Shown here piece after piece: positions 34,760-46,361 of a DNA stretch of 64,000 nt. A model generated the notes under the pieces. It was not told the origin of the DNA and made no database searches. It worked only from the letters and a program-made list of their open reading frames with translations. Position 1 is the stretch's first letter. Each line of letters starts with the position of its first letter. The position numbers were made by a program, and so were the translations under genes. Source of the DNA: Antedon mediterranea (lineage: Eukaryota > Echinodermata > Crinoidea > Comatulida > Antedonidae); NCBI RefSeq assembly GCF_964355755.1, contig NC_092675.1, positions 12,105,312-12,169,311 of the forward strand. Reading direction: 5' to 3'.

Positions 34760-35700
34760 CTATCTGCTAAGGCTGCAATCACCATAGAATCAATTCCTCC
34801 AGAAAATAAAATAGCAACTTTAGCACTCTGGTCGGTCCCAGAATATTCTGCAAAATCTTCAGTTTTTGTACACTGGGTTGTGTTAGAGCATTCAACTTCA
34901 GAATATTTAAATTTCTCAAAACAATTGTCCTCTAATGTTGTAGAACATTTAACAGCACCACGAGATTGAAGAGCACTTCCAGATACTATGGCAGTATTCA
35001 ATGAGTCTTTGTTTAGACTGGCATGTACAACGGAATATTTCATAGTTTTTTCATCATCTGAAATGGTTTCTTTTTTTGAAGAATGGTTAATTGTTTTTGG
35101 GCAGTAATCCATAACAACATCACGTGGGACATTAAAAACTCTTCTTCGCACAGCATCTCCTAACACTTCAATAAAACTCAATGCAATTGATTTACTTTCT
35201 ACATCAGACTGAAGTAGATGATTTAAAAACTTGAAAGTTTGTTCAGAAGATAAATTATCTAAATCTTGTTTGTTTTCCAGGTTAGGTGGTAATTCTTTCA
35301 TTTCCTTCTTAAATTCTTCTGTCAAGTTATACTTCATTAATTGTTCCATGGTTGGCAAGTCTTTTGTTAAATTTGGAATAAAATTCTGAATATGTATATT
35401 ACTAATGTTTAAACAAATATGGTTATTTACATACAGGTGGTGGCTTTTAGAAGATTCAATATGATTCACTACCAAATCTTTTCTCTCACTTGGCACTGTT
35501 TGTAAATATTCACTTCCAAAGTTATCAATTTCAATAGCAACATGATCAGTTTGGTAGCCTAAGCCATCTGTGCTGGGTATACTAATGAGTGGAACATTTT
35601 GCCATGGAAACAGGTTAATTTTGAATTTGTCTTCATTTGTGCTTGGCCAGTGTTGGCAATCCAGACAATAAATTCCATTGGCTGGTACCTCTGACCATAC
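34760..35700 (-). CDS. ASNSD1: ASNSD1 internal exon (asparagine synthetase domain-containing protein 1)
   Basis: ASNSD1 is a conserved animal protein with an N-terminal class II glutamine amidotransferase-like domain and a C-terminal asparagine-synthase-type ATP-pyrophosphatase domain; its reaction is not established. This exon has a 3' splice site TTACCATTAG just above 35700 and a donor AG|GTAATG at 34760/34759, and is open throughout (about 313 codons). It opens with VWSEVPANGIYCLD, matching the late amidotransferase domain, continues through INLFPWQN and a long low-conservation linker, and ends with VAILFSGGIDSMVIAALAD. SGGIDS is the nucleotide-binding loop of ATP-pyrophosphatases. By comparison with the vertebrate protein of about 640 residues it covers the middle third. 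The earlier exons (higher coordinates) and later exons (lower coordinates) were not found; the downstream intron is at least 3.9 kb because of nested transposons. Confidence 0.92.
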
Positions 35701-35889
35701 CTAATGGTAAAGATTGAAACATATGATATCAGAATTTTATTTCAATCTGACAGACCTTGATTGAGTGCACTCTTTAAATAGGAAGGAAGTAAATTATCGT
35801 TAGTCTTTTGATTGCCAATAAACTTTAGATTGTTTTGAGGTTCACAACAGGATGTTTACAGAGTTTATAGAAAAATAATAAAATACCTT

Positions 35890-36410
35890 CAAACTCATTC
35901 AGATGGTGATGTGTGAGGCGCAATCAGATTAGGTCTCTGAGGTCCATTCAGAAATGGTAATCCAAGAGACATGAAGGTGGGGAACTATGAGAGGAATTAA
36001 TATGGGGTGGCCTGAAGCACATTCAGATTGGGTCTCTGAGGTCTATTCAGATAGGGTGCTCGACGACACATTGAGGTAGGGTAGTTTGAGAGGCATTTAG
36101 ATGGGTGGCCTGAAGCATAATCAAATTGGGTCTCTGAGGTACATTCAGATAGGGTGCTCCAAGACACATTGAGGTGGGGTATCCTGACGAGGCATTTATA
36201 TGGGGTGGCCTGAAGCAAAATCAGATTGGGTCTCTGAGGAACATTCACATAGGGTGCTCCAAGACACATTGAGGTTGGGTACTCGGGGAGGCATTTAGAT
36301 GCGGTGGCCCAAAGCAAAATGCAATTTGGTCTCTGAAGTCTATTCAGATAGGATGCATTGAGGTGGGTATTCCTAGAGGCATTTAGATGGGTACTCTGCA
36401 AGGCTGCAGT
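35890..36410. repeat. 99-bp minisatellite, about five copies
   Basis: The word GGTCTCTGA(G/A)G recurs at 35932, 36031, 36129, 36229 and 36328, giving a 98-100-bp period. Each unit also has GGGTGGCCTGAAGCA, ATTCAGATAGGGTGCTC and GACACATTGAGGT. Because 99 is a multiple of three, the minus strand stays open for 134 codons as a 33-residue repeat, but nothing supports expression. It lies just upstream of the ASNSD1 exon, in the adjoining intron. Confidence 0.9.
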
Positions 36411-36601
36411 TTCTTAATCATGGGTGAAAGAGGAGATTGGGGTTGCATCCATCCAATTAATTTGTTTTTGCTTTCATATAATTTAATTAAAAAATAAGTG
36501 GCATAAAATAAAAACCTTGTTTGTGAGTTTCAGAATGCCTCAACATGAACAATTCATCAAACTTTCATTATGTGAAGCTTCTTCATCAGAAAATCAAAAT
36601 A

Positions 36602-36815
36602 TACGGTATTTTTTATTGGCAGTAGAAACGGGTACCCAAAATACGGTATCAATTTATAAATACCGTATTTTATCCACAAATTTGGTGGGGAAAATATGGT
36701 ATACAAAACACGGTATATTTTTTATGAGTGCCGTTTCCACTGCCAAAAATATACCATATATGGTATTCAAAAAATACGGTATTTACTTGGCAGCAGAAAC
36801 AAGGCCTAAAACTCA
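36602..36815. repeat. Inverted-repeat element with ATACGGTAT words
   Basis: Several TACGGTA/TACCGTA words and ATTGGCAGTAGAAACGG / CCGTTTCCACTGCCAA form inverted repeats over about 210 bp. Related pieces (GGCAGCGGAAACGG, GCAGCAGAAACAGG) occur at 53545-53690, 57080-57155 and 58450-58490. Probably a small non-autonomous element; the ends are unclear. Confidence 0.55.
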
Positions 36816-37008
36816 TTTTAATCATTATAATATTGTTTTATTTAAACTAAGATATTGAATGAGTTGACCTAAATATCTGTATTGAAAAGGCAGTATTAAT
36901 ATAACTACCACTTTTATTATTTATCAATATAAATATATGCTGCATTAAGGGGAAATCAATTTTAGGGTGAAAAATGCAACAAAAGAAATTAAGTGCCTTC
37001 AGGGCACA

Positions 37009-38367
37009 TCTATATTATAAGTGAGAGAGTTTGTCTGTTTGTTTGTTTGTCTGTTTGTTCGTTATACAAAATTTTGTTACTGCACATAATCTTACATATG
37101 GGGTATCAAAATGACCGCAATTGTACCGGGAATGTTCTAAGCTATATTTCAATATCATCCGCCACCTAGGATCCAAGTTAGGGACCAAAATGTGGTCAAA
37201 ACCCCCACTTTCGATGTTTGTTCGTTATACAAATTTCTGTTTCTGCACGTAACCATACGTATGGGGTATCAAAATGATGGCAATTGTACCCGGAAGGTTT
37301 TAAACTACATTTACAAAAATTCCCCCGACTCCTGGGGTTTTAGTGGGAGGGGTGGGTGGTGTGGTGGTTTGTGATGTCACATTTTTGCTAGGGCTCGGGG
37401 TTGTAGGCTATCGAATTGTAAAATATATACTACAAAAGTTTTACAGTATTTGAATTATCCTCAGCAAGGCGTTTGGGGAAATATAGATATAGATATACAT
37501 ATTTTATTCATTAACCAATATGACACCTATTCAATTACACATTTAGCAAAGTACTTTAACCATATCCAGCTATGTATCGGTCTCTTGGATTGTCTCATTA
37601 CAGACATCCATACCTGTGTGAACATACACATGATGTTTACTGTTACTGTGTTCAATTACATTACAATTGTGGGAGAGTGGGGTTGGGAGATAGGGTTTGG
37701 GTTCAGGGGATTTTGCTTACACCAGAATTGTGGTTGGAAAATGTTTTAATCATCCCTGGGAAGCAGATGGGAGTTTGGGGTGGGGATGTAGGCCTATCAC
37801 CATGACCGAAAATGTATTTGGTATGTTTTAAACTACATTTGAAAACTGTCACTGAGGGTTTATGGGTTGGGAGTGATAACATAATTTGTACTGGGGTGTA
37901 GTGTAGTAGGGGGAGGAGGAGCGAAAATACTAGCGTAATGAAGTAGCCTATATGATTGGATTGTACTAGGAAAAGTTACTAAATTTGAACTGTCCAGGGG
38001 AGGAGTTAAGGTTTGTTGATGGTGGCTAGGGTGGTGAAAGGAGAAAGAAGGCTGGGGGACCGCAGTATCTAAATTACATATTTTAATTATCAGCCAATAT
38101 GACACCTATTCATTTACACAATTTACAACGTACCATTTAACCATTATTAGACCCATTGTAGCTATGCATACTCCTCTCAATTCGAAGCTTAGGTTGAATT
38201 GAATTTGTCCATCACTGGGAAGAATTTGTTTTTAAGAAAGAGTATGGGGTGTTATTGAAGAGGGGTGGAGGTTGGCGAGTATAGACAGATACTGGCGTCG
38301 GGTGTTATGTACTGAGAAGGCTGTAAACTAATTTTGAAACCCGCCCTGGGGCGGGTATAATTGCTAG
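37009..38367 (+). mobile_element. Non-autonomous Helitron (TC...hairpin-CTAG)
   Basis: Begins TCTATATTATAAGTGAGAGA after an A and ends TATAATTGCTAG before a T, as expected for insertion between A and T. Eight bases before CTAG is a GC-rich hairpin, CCCGCCC-tg-GGGCGGG (38340-38355), the Helitron 3' signal. Internally, ATGACACCTATTCA blocks at 37520 and 38100 and ATGTTTTAAACTACATTT-like blocks at 37300 and 37820 show internal duplication. No Rep/helicase gene is present, so it depends on a helper. Confidence 0.88.
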
Positions 38368-38423
38368 TAATAATAATAATAATATCCTGGATTTATATAG
38401 TGCCTAATGTTGTGAAACCTCTA
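38368..38423 (-). mobile_element. SINE 3' end, separated from its head by a fold-back element
   Basis: Reads (TAA)n, TATCCTGGATTTATATAG, TGTTGTGAAACCTCTA in reverse orientation and continues across the fold-back insert at 41367. It matches the 3' module at 18432-18527. Confidence 0.75.
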
Positions 38424-41366
38424 TACTCTAGTAGCTAGATCAACTTTCGTATGCACTTTGAGGTCCAGAGAATTTGACTTCAGAAATTGGTTTAGGGTGG
38501 TCAAACAATCATATTTGGCTTGGTTACACATTTTGAAAATGTGGCGAAAGGTCAAAAGGTCAAGGTGAAAGGTCATAAGACCAAACATAAATATGTCCTT
38601 AAATCTCAACAACCACTGGTCACAACGAAGTAATTTTGGTCTTAAATTAATCAGAAGGTATACATTTATATTCAGTCTAATGGGACATTTTAGTAAAAAA
38701 TGACCGGAAATGCCATTTATGACCTTTGACCCACAACCCAGGGCATGTATGTATCTCCGTAACTACTGGTCGTAGACACTTGAATTTGGTTTTAAAATGT
38801 TCGAAATATATGTTTTGTTATTTGTTACACATTTTGAAAAATGTTACAAAAGGTCAAAGGATTAAGGTCAAGGGTTATTTGAACAAATAAAAAAAGGTAC
38901 TTTTATCTCGGCAACCACTGGTCTAGCAAGTCAATTTTGGTCTCAAAATGTTCAGAAGGCATGCATTTATATTCCATCTAATGGGGCATTTTAGTCAAAA
39001 ATGATAAGAAATGCCATTTCTGACCTTTGACCCACATACCAGGGCATCTTCATATCTCTGTAAGTACAGGTCGTAGAAACTTAAATTTGGTATCAAATTG
39101 TTCGAAATATACATATTTACATTCATTGTAATAGAAAATGTGGTTAAAAGATGAACAGAAATACTCTTACTAATGTTTCAAACAAAAAACATATCTACAC
39201 AACTTATCCTTAGACAGTAATGTTATGCAATAACTGATACTTTAAATTTTTTTAATTTCAAGTACTAGTTATTGCTGTCCCCGAGGACATTTTGATAGAA
39301 ACGTTAAGCTCAACAGTTCTTTTCAGAATGCTAGAAGTAACTTGCCATATGTATCCGATTAAACGCCCCAGGCATTTATTGTTCAAAATGGTTTTTAGGG
39401 GGAAAGGAGGCATCTTTATTTGCATGTATAATCAAATAAATACCACCTAGATGTAAAAAAATACCGCACAATTAATATCAAAAAGTGATAAAATTATGTC
39501 AAAATGCTTGGTAAATTGTAGATTATGGTAGTTATTAATGAAATGTGTTGACGTGACGGGGCGTTTATTCCACATGGTGTTCTATTTGAGGGAATGGTGG
39601 CGTTTATTTGAAGGAATACTCTAATTTTAATAATTGTATTTCGTTTCTCAACTGATAAAAGGTACTTTACATGATTCGTTTTCCTCTTTATGCTTTTTAA
39701 CGAAATGTTTCTGTTTTTTAAAATAAAATAAAAGTGATAGATTCCATTAAATGGATCTTCACCTCCAGGTGCCAGTATAATGATATAAAACAATGACACA
39801 TCATTATCCTGACACGATTGCACTTATAATGGATCTTCATTCTATCATCTATTTGTTTGTAACTACAATTTGACAACAATCTTTTGCATAGTTTTAAATG
39901 CCAATACATAGTTTCATTACTATTGTATATTATGTCCAGCTTTCCTGAAAACACCATTGTGTACTGTAGTACAGTGTTGTAGTATGATTTTATCATGATA
40001 AACTTCTGATGCTTTTATTGTCAATGCATTCAGTACCTAAAACATGTCAAAGTTTCTAGTGGTATTAATAAATCTCCAGAAATATATATTGCTTTATTAT
40101 GTACACTGGGAACAGACGTGTATATGTATAAGTTTTGTCGTTGACATTCAAAACTATTATGCAACAGTGTTACGTAATAATGACAATGACTTGGTCTATT
40201 ATTGTGGTCTCCGATACCTTTTATTACATGATTGTACTTCCTCCAGGATAGAATGAGGTTTAATCCCGTTATTATTCTTATTATATATATATATTTTTTT
40301 ATATATATATCTGGGGTGTATTTATTTGATTATACATACACACAACAAAATAAACGCCTTCCCTGAATAAATAAATGCCCGAGGCTTTTATTCGGGTAAC
40401 TACAGTAAATTACTTCTAGCATTCTCAAAATGTTTGAACGTTCGGGGGTCAACAATAATTTCTAGCATTATTATAAGCAAAACCACAATTATTACAAACA
40501 GTAAAGGATTTGTTTTAATTCCTACAGTATAATGAAATCATTAAGCATCAATTATTGCATAACATTACTGTCTAATGATAAGTTGGGTAGATATGTTTTT
40601 CATTTAAAAGATTAGTAATTAATATTATTTATGATCATCTTTTATCCAAATTTTCTGTTAGAATGAATGTAAATATGTGTATTTCTAACAATTTGATACT
40701 AAATTTAAGTTTCTACGACCTGTACTTACAGAGATAAGAAGATGCCCTGGTATGTATGTCAAAGGTCAGAAATGTCATTTCCGGTCATTTTTTACTAAAA
40801 TGTTTCATTAGACTGAATATGAATGTATACCTTCTGAACATTTTGAGACCAAAATTTACTCGCTGTGACCAGTGGTTGCCGAGATACAAATACCTATTTG
40901 TGTTTATTCATATAACCCCTGGCCTTGACCTTTTGACCTTTTGTAACATTGTTCAAAATGTGTAACAAATAACTAAATGTATATTTCGAACAATTTGAGC
41001 CCAAATTCAAGTCTCTACGGCCAATAGTTACGGAGATACAGACATGCCCTGGTTTATGGGTCAAAGGTCAGAAATGGCATTTCCGGTCATTTTCGACTAA
41101 AATGTTTCATTAGACTGAATATGAATGTATACCTTCTGATCAATTTGAGACCAAAATTACCTCGCTGTGACCAGTGGTTGTCGAGATTTAAGGACATATT
41201 GGTGTTTGATCTTATAACCTTTGACCCTGACCTTTTAACATTTCGCCACATTTTCAAAATGTGTAACCAAGCCAAAAATGATTGTTTGACCACCCTAAAC
41301 CAATTTCTGAAGTCAAATTCTCTGGACCTCAAAGTGCATACGAAAGTTGATCTAGCTACTAGAGTA
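38424..41366. mobile_element. 2.9-kb fold-back element, TIR TACTCTAGTAGCTAGATC, CTA target
   Basis: The ends are inverted copies of TACTCTAGTAGCTAGATC flanked by CTA (38421-38423 and 41367-41369). Arms of about 1 kb each (38424 to about 39440 and 40310-41366) are inverted copies made of repeated sub-units with TGACCGGAAATGCCATTT, GACCTTTGACCCA, GTATGTATCTCCGTAA and CAACCACTGGTC. The ~0.9-kb centre has no convincing gene. It interrupts a SINE: the fused flank matches the intact module at 18432-18527. A solo arm of the family is at 9461-9816. Confidence 0.9.
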
Positions 41367-41411
41367 CTAAGCGCTGTACATAAAAAAAATAAGAAAAAAG
41401 GGAAATCCAAC

Positions 41412-41447
<36 letters not shown>

Positions 41448-41565
41448 AAACCGCAGTAAGGGGATACGCCTTCGTCGCTAACCAGGGATCGGTCTAATTG
41501 AACCCGGGTCAGCACCAGTTGTGTCTCGGTCATCCCGGACTCAGGCGCCTCCTGCCCTACAAAAA
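41367..41565 (-). mobile_element. SINE head with A-run, other half of the split SINE
   Basis: Continues the module with AAGCGCTGTACATAA and GGGAAATCCAACC, then a 34-bp A-run and a possible pol III head. On the minus strand, GACCGAGACACAACTGG and CCCGGGTTCAATT resemble tRNA-type A and B boxes. The 5' limit is uncertain. Confidence 0.6.
41411..41445. repeat. 34-35-bp A-run
   Basis: A homopolymer inside the split SINE. It also creates a spurious poly-Lys/poly-Phe reading frame on either strand. Confidence 0.9.
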
Positions 41566-41715
41566 CATCATGTTTCCGCCGAGGTGCATTAAAGGTTGGT
41601 TACTCAAACAAGGTTTCATATGGGGGATTCCACAGATGTAGTTGTGTCTATTTAACTCCTCTGTATCTTTCTGTTCAACTGCTCAATACCGTACTGTATA
41701 AAATTATCAGTTTAA

Positions 41716-43244
41716 TTAGTTATCCGCACTTGGCGGATAACTCCTTGTTATTGTATGGGATCAATATTCTTTCTTTCTCGCTATTTTTGTGCAGCGCATT
41801 TCTCTAAAATGTGTAAACATAACATTTCATAACTTTGACAACATGTGGACATTTACCTGAAGTTGTGCACCTCCTTTTTTGAAAGACGTCAGAGTTGTGC
41901 AACGTAACTTACGAGCGATTTTATGATTTGTTACGATTGTTCATAGATTAAAAACCAAGCGTAATTTTGTTTTGATACTTGGTGAAAATTTAAGTCATAT
42001 CAAGGTCAAACTTTCTACGGATTAAAAATGGCACGTTTCAAAAGAAGTTACGCGCGCACGCGCATTTAAAATTTCAAAATGCGCAAAATTAATTTCTAAT
42101 CAACTTTCTACGCTGATAATGACGCATGTCAAAAATTCCTGCGCGGGCGAAAAAATTTACGCGTAAGGTGCGCACGGAGAATGAAAAACATGTTTTTTTC
42201 TCTTGAATTATATTTGTCAAGCCTTTCTAGTAATTTTGAAAACAATCTAGACCTTTTCCACTTTAAATAACGCCATACGAACACGTTGAATTAGACAATT
42301 CGCACGCGTTTTTAATGAAAAAGCTTAAAAAATCGTCAAAATAATGTCTTTTTTTAAACAGTCATAGTTTCTAAAGTAAACCGTGAACTGTTTATTTTTA
42401 TTACAAAATCTAGAAGTTGATGAGTTGTAGATATCGGATCATGCATCAATAAGGCTAAACAAACATTGTGACGTCATCGTATGGCCACCCGAATATAAAA
42501 TATAGGATTTTTGTCTGTTTCGTTATTGCTTATCACATTCAATGGAGCGCATCACGCTTATCTGCATTCTTTTTTCTCCGAGATTTTAATATTGTCTAGG
42601 TCAATCAACTATTTTTCGCATGAGATAAAAGTATTTTAATTTTTATGACGTCATCATGCCTAAAAATTTAAATTACGTGGGTCATTAATTTCATCTTTAC
42701 AGTAAATTTTAATCTGTAATAGCTAGTAAGAATAAAATGTGATAATCACGATTAAAACATTTTCTGGAAGCTATTGGAGTGTAGATACGAATTCATGTGA
42801 ACATTTTGCCAATTGGATATTGTGACGTCATCATATGGCCACTTGACTTTAAAAAATTGTATTTTCATCTTTTGCGTCATAGTTCATTACATTTAAAAGA
42901 GCGCGCATCAATATTTCACGTATTCAAATTTCTTCTACACGTTAATATGTTGTTGCTGAGATAATTGGTACCTTAGCGTTTCATTTTGAAACCGCCAACA
43001 TGTTAAAAATTGGAATAAATAGCGGGTCCCGTAATTTCACCTATTCTACACTGTATGTGATATGTATACAGTGTATACTATATCACACAAAATAACAGAA
43101 TTCAGCAATAACATATCATATTCTTCAGTTCAGGTCATAATGTCATAATCTTTTTCTGTGTGCAATATTCCAACGTGTGACGTTCACGTGGCGTTTGTCG
43201 TGTGCGGATAACTAACTCGTCAAAGTGACGAGTTTCATGTCTAG
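41716..43244 (+). mobile_element. Helentron-like non-autonomous element (subTIR TTAGTTATCCGCAC, 3' hairpin, CTAG)
   Basis: TTAGTTATCCGCAC at 41716-41729 is repeated inverted at 43202-43215. Immediately after it comes a perfect 8-bp-stem hairpin ACTCGTCA-aag-TGACGAGT (43215-43233), then TTCATGT and CTAG (43241-43244) followed by T. Subterminal inverted repeats plus a 3' hairpin and CTRR-like end describe Helentron/HINE elements. The interior has several GACGTCATC, GCGCGC and TGGCCAC words and no coding frame. Related 3' ends occur at 46342-46361 and 54380-54415, and a reversed one near 61005-61035. Confidence 0.75.
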
Positions 43245-44430
43245 TTTAGATTAAGTCTAGTCTGCAGAATTAATATAAATGTTGGCATATCACCAACTCA
43301 AAAGTGCAAACAAACCACATGTTAACATCATACTCTAGAAGCATTAATTGTGGTTTCTTGGTATCTCTATTAATATTTCTTTCTTTCAGTAGATAATTAA
43401 AGTGTATAATTAACATTTAATGTGTTCTGTGTAACTTACAAAATGTGGTTATAATGCTGTTAATACTTGTTGCATACATCACTATGCATTATTAATAGTT
43501 CATGATACTTGGAAAACATTCATACAAATTATATTGTTGGTCATTTGTTATGCTTCTATAAGTATTGATAAAATACATGTAAAAACAGTAAGATATTTTT
43601 GTAATGTAAATTTAGACTCTGAAATGTATAATTTTTATTTCCTAGGAGTTTCATATAGCACTTACAACCCTATCCTGACAGACTTCCGCAACAAAGTAAA
43701 TAATGGCATAAATATTGACTGTGTTTATACTTTAATTAAGTTAAAAATGATCTATGGTATAAATGGGGAATTGCCTTTACAAGTCTAAATTGTCACTAGT
43801 TAATAAAAACTGACTATGTTATTACAAGTTAAATTACATTTCTTACTAATGAATTCTAAATCTTAACTTTGATATGATATATTTTTCCGTGAAGACATTG
43901 ATTTTACGTCATTCATTCCTAGTTTGTACGTCACACAATATATTCTGTTCATATATCTTGAGGGTTCAATACATTTGTTTATCAACGAAGCGCTTTGATG
44001 TTATAAAAATAGATGCTGTGATAATCAAACACAGATGTTATTAACACCAACACTATTGAATTGAATAGAAAAGTCAAAGATTAAATGGGGTGTCAAGCCT
44101 TCTCGAAAAGATAAAGTATCCCGTTAACAGTAGTAGTCCACACCCAGATTGTTATGTTTTATAGAAATGACATGGAAAAAAGCATACACTTTACCATTTG
44201 TGGCACAGGCAAGCCAAACCAGTCGCTTGTCGGTAATCCCCGAACTGAGATACAGCCTAGAATAGGTAAAATCACATTGACAACAAAAAACTAATTTATC
44301 GATTAAATCTAACCTTTATGTATTCTAGAATCATACTGTTTGTTTTTTTTTTTTATTTTTCAACTAAAACAATTAAAAAAATACATTTTGAAAGAAATTT
44401 TTCACCTGTAGAATCGTCTTTTCAAAAGCT
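43245..44430. other. Apparently single-copy AT-rich region, no recognised gene
   Basis: No repeat matches were noticed. An 84-codon plus-strand frame (43534-43788) contains an acceptor-like TTATTTCCTAG followed by a stretch of more balanced codons, but no motif is recognisable and no donor or start was identified. Confidence 0.35.
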
Positions 44431-44436
44431 TCGTAT

Positions 44437-44670
44437 GGGGTATTGCTAAACCCCGCAAACCTCCAAAAAAACATAGCAAACCCCACCGAACCAACATAAA
44501 AGTGATTGAATCATGTAGTGACCCACTGGGTATATCCATGTATATATAAAATATTAAATTTCTAATGTAACTACTTATTTTTGGGGTAAAACATCATTTT
44601 TTGGTCAAAAATGATTGCTAAACACTGCAAACCTAAAAAAAAAACACCGAACCAACATAAAAGTGATGGC
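44437..44670. repeat. Two-copy local repeat (GCTAAAC...CCGAACCAACATAAAAGTG)
   Basis: ACCGAACCAACATAAAAGTG occurs twice, each preceded by TTGCTAAAC(C/A)C-type sequence and an A-run, about 160 bp apart. Function unknown. Confidence 0.7.
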
Positions 44671-44701
44671 AACTTTATTCTGTTTGTTGCCCAAGACAGT
44701 A

Positions 44702-45861
44702 CCGTATATTTCGGTGTATAAGACGCACTTTTGACACGCAAATTTGACCTCTAAATTTTGGGTGCGTCTTATACACCGGTCACTTTCTCACGCACCCTTA
44801 AAAAGCTAGTTAAACAGTGTATATACAGTCTAGCTAGGAGGCCTCCTACCTAGCCTATTAAAAATAGTGTACTACTCTGCAATGTAGGCCTAGCTGGTTA
44901 CTCCTGTCGAACCACGGTTGATCACCACATTGTGGTAACAAGTTTATTGAATTTTTAATTAAGGTAAATTGTCATCCCCGACTGTAATAATTAATATTTA
45001 CAGTACTTGCATGACATATTCTACCCAGGCCAAGTACTCTCTGAACTCGCGGGTGTGTATTCTAGCAGCGTGCAGCATCACAGCGCAACACATTTATGGA
45101 AGAGTCCATTAATTATGGTGGTGTCAAATTTTAATTACACAATAACTATATAATAACTTGATCACGGTGGTTTATTTTATTACATCTCTATGTCAACAAT
45201 CCAATAAATTTGAAATCATGTAAGCAATAGTTCGTATGTCAAGCAATATCTAAAAGAGCGTGTTGTTATTGTGTTAAGTAGCTTCCCCTAATCTCATAAT
45301 GTATATGGCCAACAGTGCTGGCCAGGCAAGGAGCACACGGTTAGTGCTCTCCTTACTGTAATGCATGCATGCATAGGAAAAAATGGAAAGATTTTCATAT
45401 ACCGTAGGCCTCATGATATTCCTGCTTCATTTTCAGCCTAAAAACTGAACATCGTTTAGATTGATTTTATATAATGGTCATACACACACTAAGAAGGTAT
45501 ATTTTTAAATAATATGAAATTAAAGTTACTTAAATAGACATAGGCTAGCCCTACCCACACAGTGCATCGTAACTGAAACAATATGGGGATTTCCCTTTTC
45601 ATTGAACGTTCAGTTGAAGTAGAGACTGATTACGATGTAATAAAGGCAATCAAACAAAATTATATCATTTGATTCAATAAATATGTCTCAAATTTCATTG
45701 TTTTATATGTAAAATACCATGGTTTTGATTGTAAAATGTTAAAATTTCGACCTAGAAATAAGTGCATCTTATACATCGACTACATAAAAAATACTAATAT
45801 TTCAGTCTCCGTTATGGGTGCGTCTTATACACAGGTGCGACTTGTACACCGAAATATATGG
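44702..45861. mobile_element. 1.16-kb MITE of the GTATAAGTCGCAC family (copy 2), TA target
   Basis: The ends CCGTATATTTCGGTGTATAA and CCATATATTTCGGTGTACAA (inverted) are flanked by TA (44700-44701 and 45862-45863). Next to both ends are inverted words GACGCACTTTTGACACGC and GTGCGTCTTATACAC. Non-coding interior. Confidence 0.88.
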
Positions 45862-46341
45862 TAGTCTATAAATTCCCCAGCCACTACATGATTTAACCAC
45901 ACGGCTATTTTTTTTTTTTTTGCATTGTAATTATTACCCTTGTGATATACGAAAATACCATTGAGATTTAAAAAATATATGTGAGCCAGCTGCAATTTTC
46001 CCCCCAGACTGTAACCAAACATACTATAATACTAAGATTTAAGCACGTGAAGGGACGACTAATTCCACTTTAACAATACGAAAATACTCATGACAGCAAC
46101 TTCAATCTCTATAAGTTGGCTCAGACAGAGCTCATAGACAAGATTTCATCATGTGAAGGGCTAACATGGCTAACTCTTTTTTATTGGAAGTGTACACATT
46201 CGGATACACTCATGACAGCTACAACTTTATCCTGTTAGTTTCTGAATTTTCTTGATTACAAAGGCAAACTCACTTGAGTGGACAATATCAATATTTGCTG
46301 TATAGTATTTTAAATTTGCAAGCACAGAATCACTTATACTT

Positions 46342-46361
46342 CGTCAAAGTGACGATTCTAG
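46342..46361 (+). mobile_element. Helentron-like 3' end (hairpin plus CTAG)
   Basis: CGTCAaagTGACG followed by ATT and CTAG, then a T-run. It matches the 3' hairpin of 41716-43244. The upstream body is not clearly related, so only the terminus is called. Confidence 0.5.

Noticed and set aside
35932-36337. CRISPR-like regular repeats
   Set aside because: The whole 99-bp unit is repeated, with no unique spacers, and the DNA is eukaryotic; this is a minisatellite.
35997-36401. 134-residue repeat protein upstream of ASNSD1
   Set aside because: Open only because the minisatellite period is a multiple of three; no start, splice sites or homology. Kept as a low-interest observation.
41087-41533. 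148-residue minus-strand frame with a Phe-rich core, and its plus-strand Lys-rich partner (41121-41459)
   Set aside because: Created by the A-run inside the split SINE and the fold-back arm; no protein motif.
43534-43788. 84-residue frame as a gene
   Set aside because: No motif, no convincing start or donor; left as an unannotated region.
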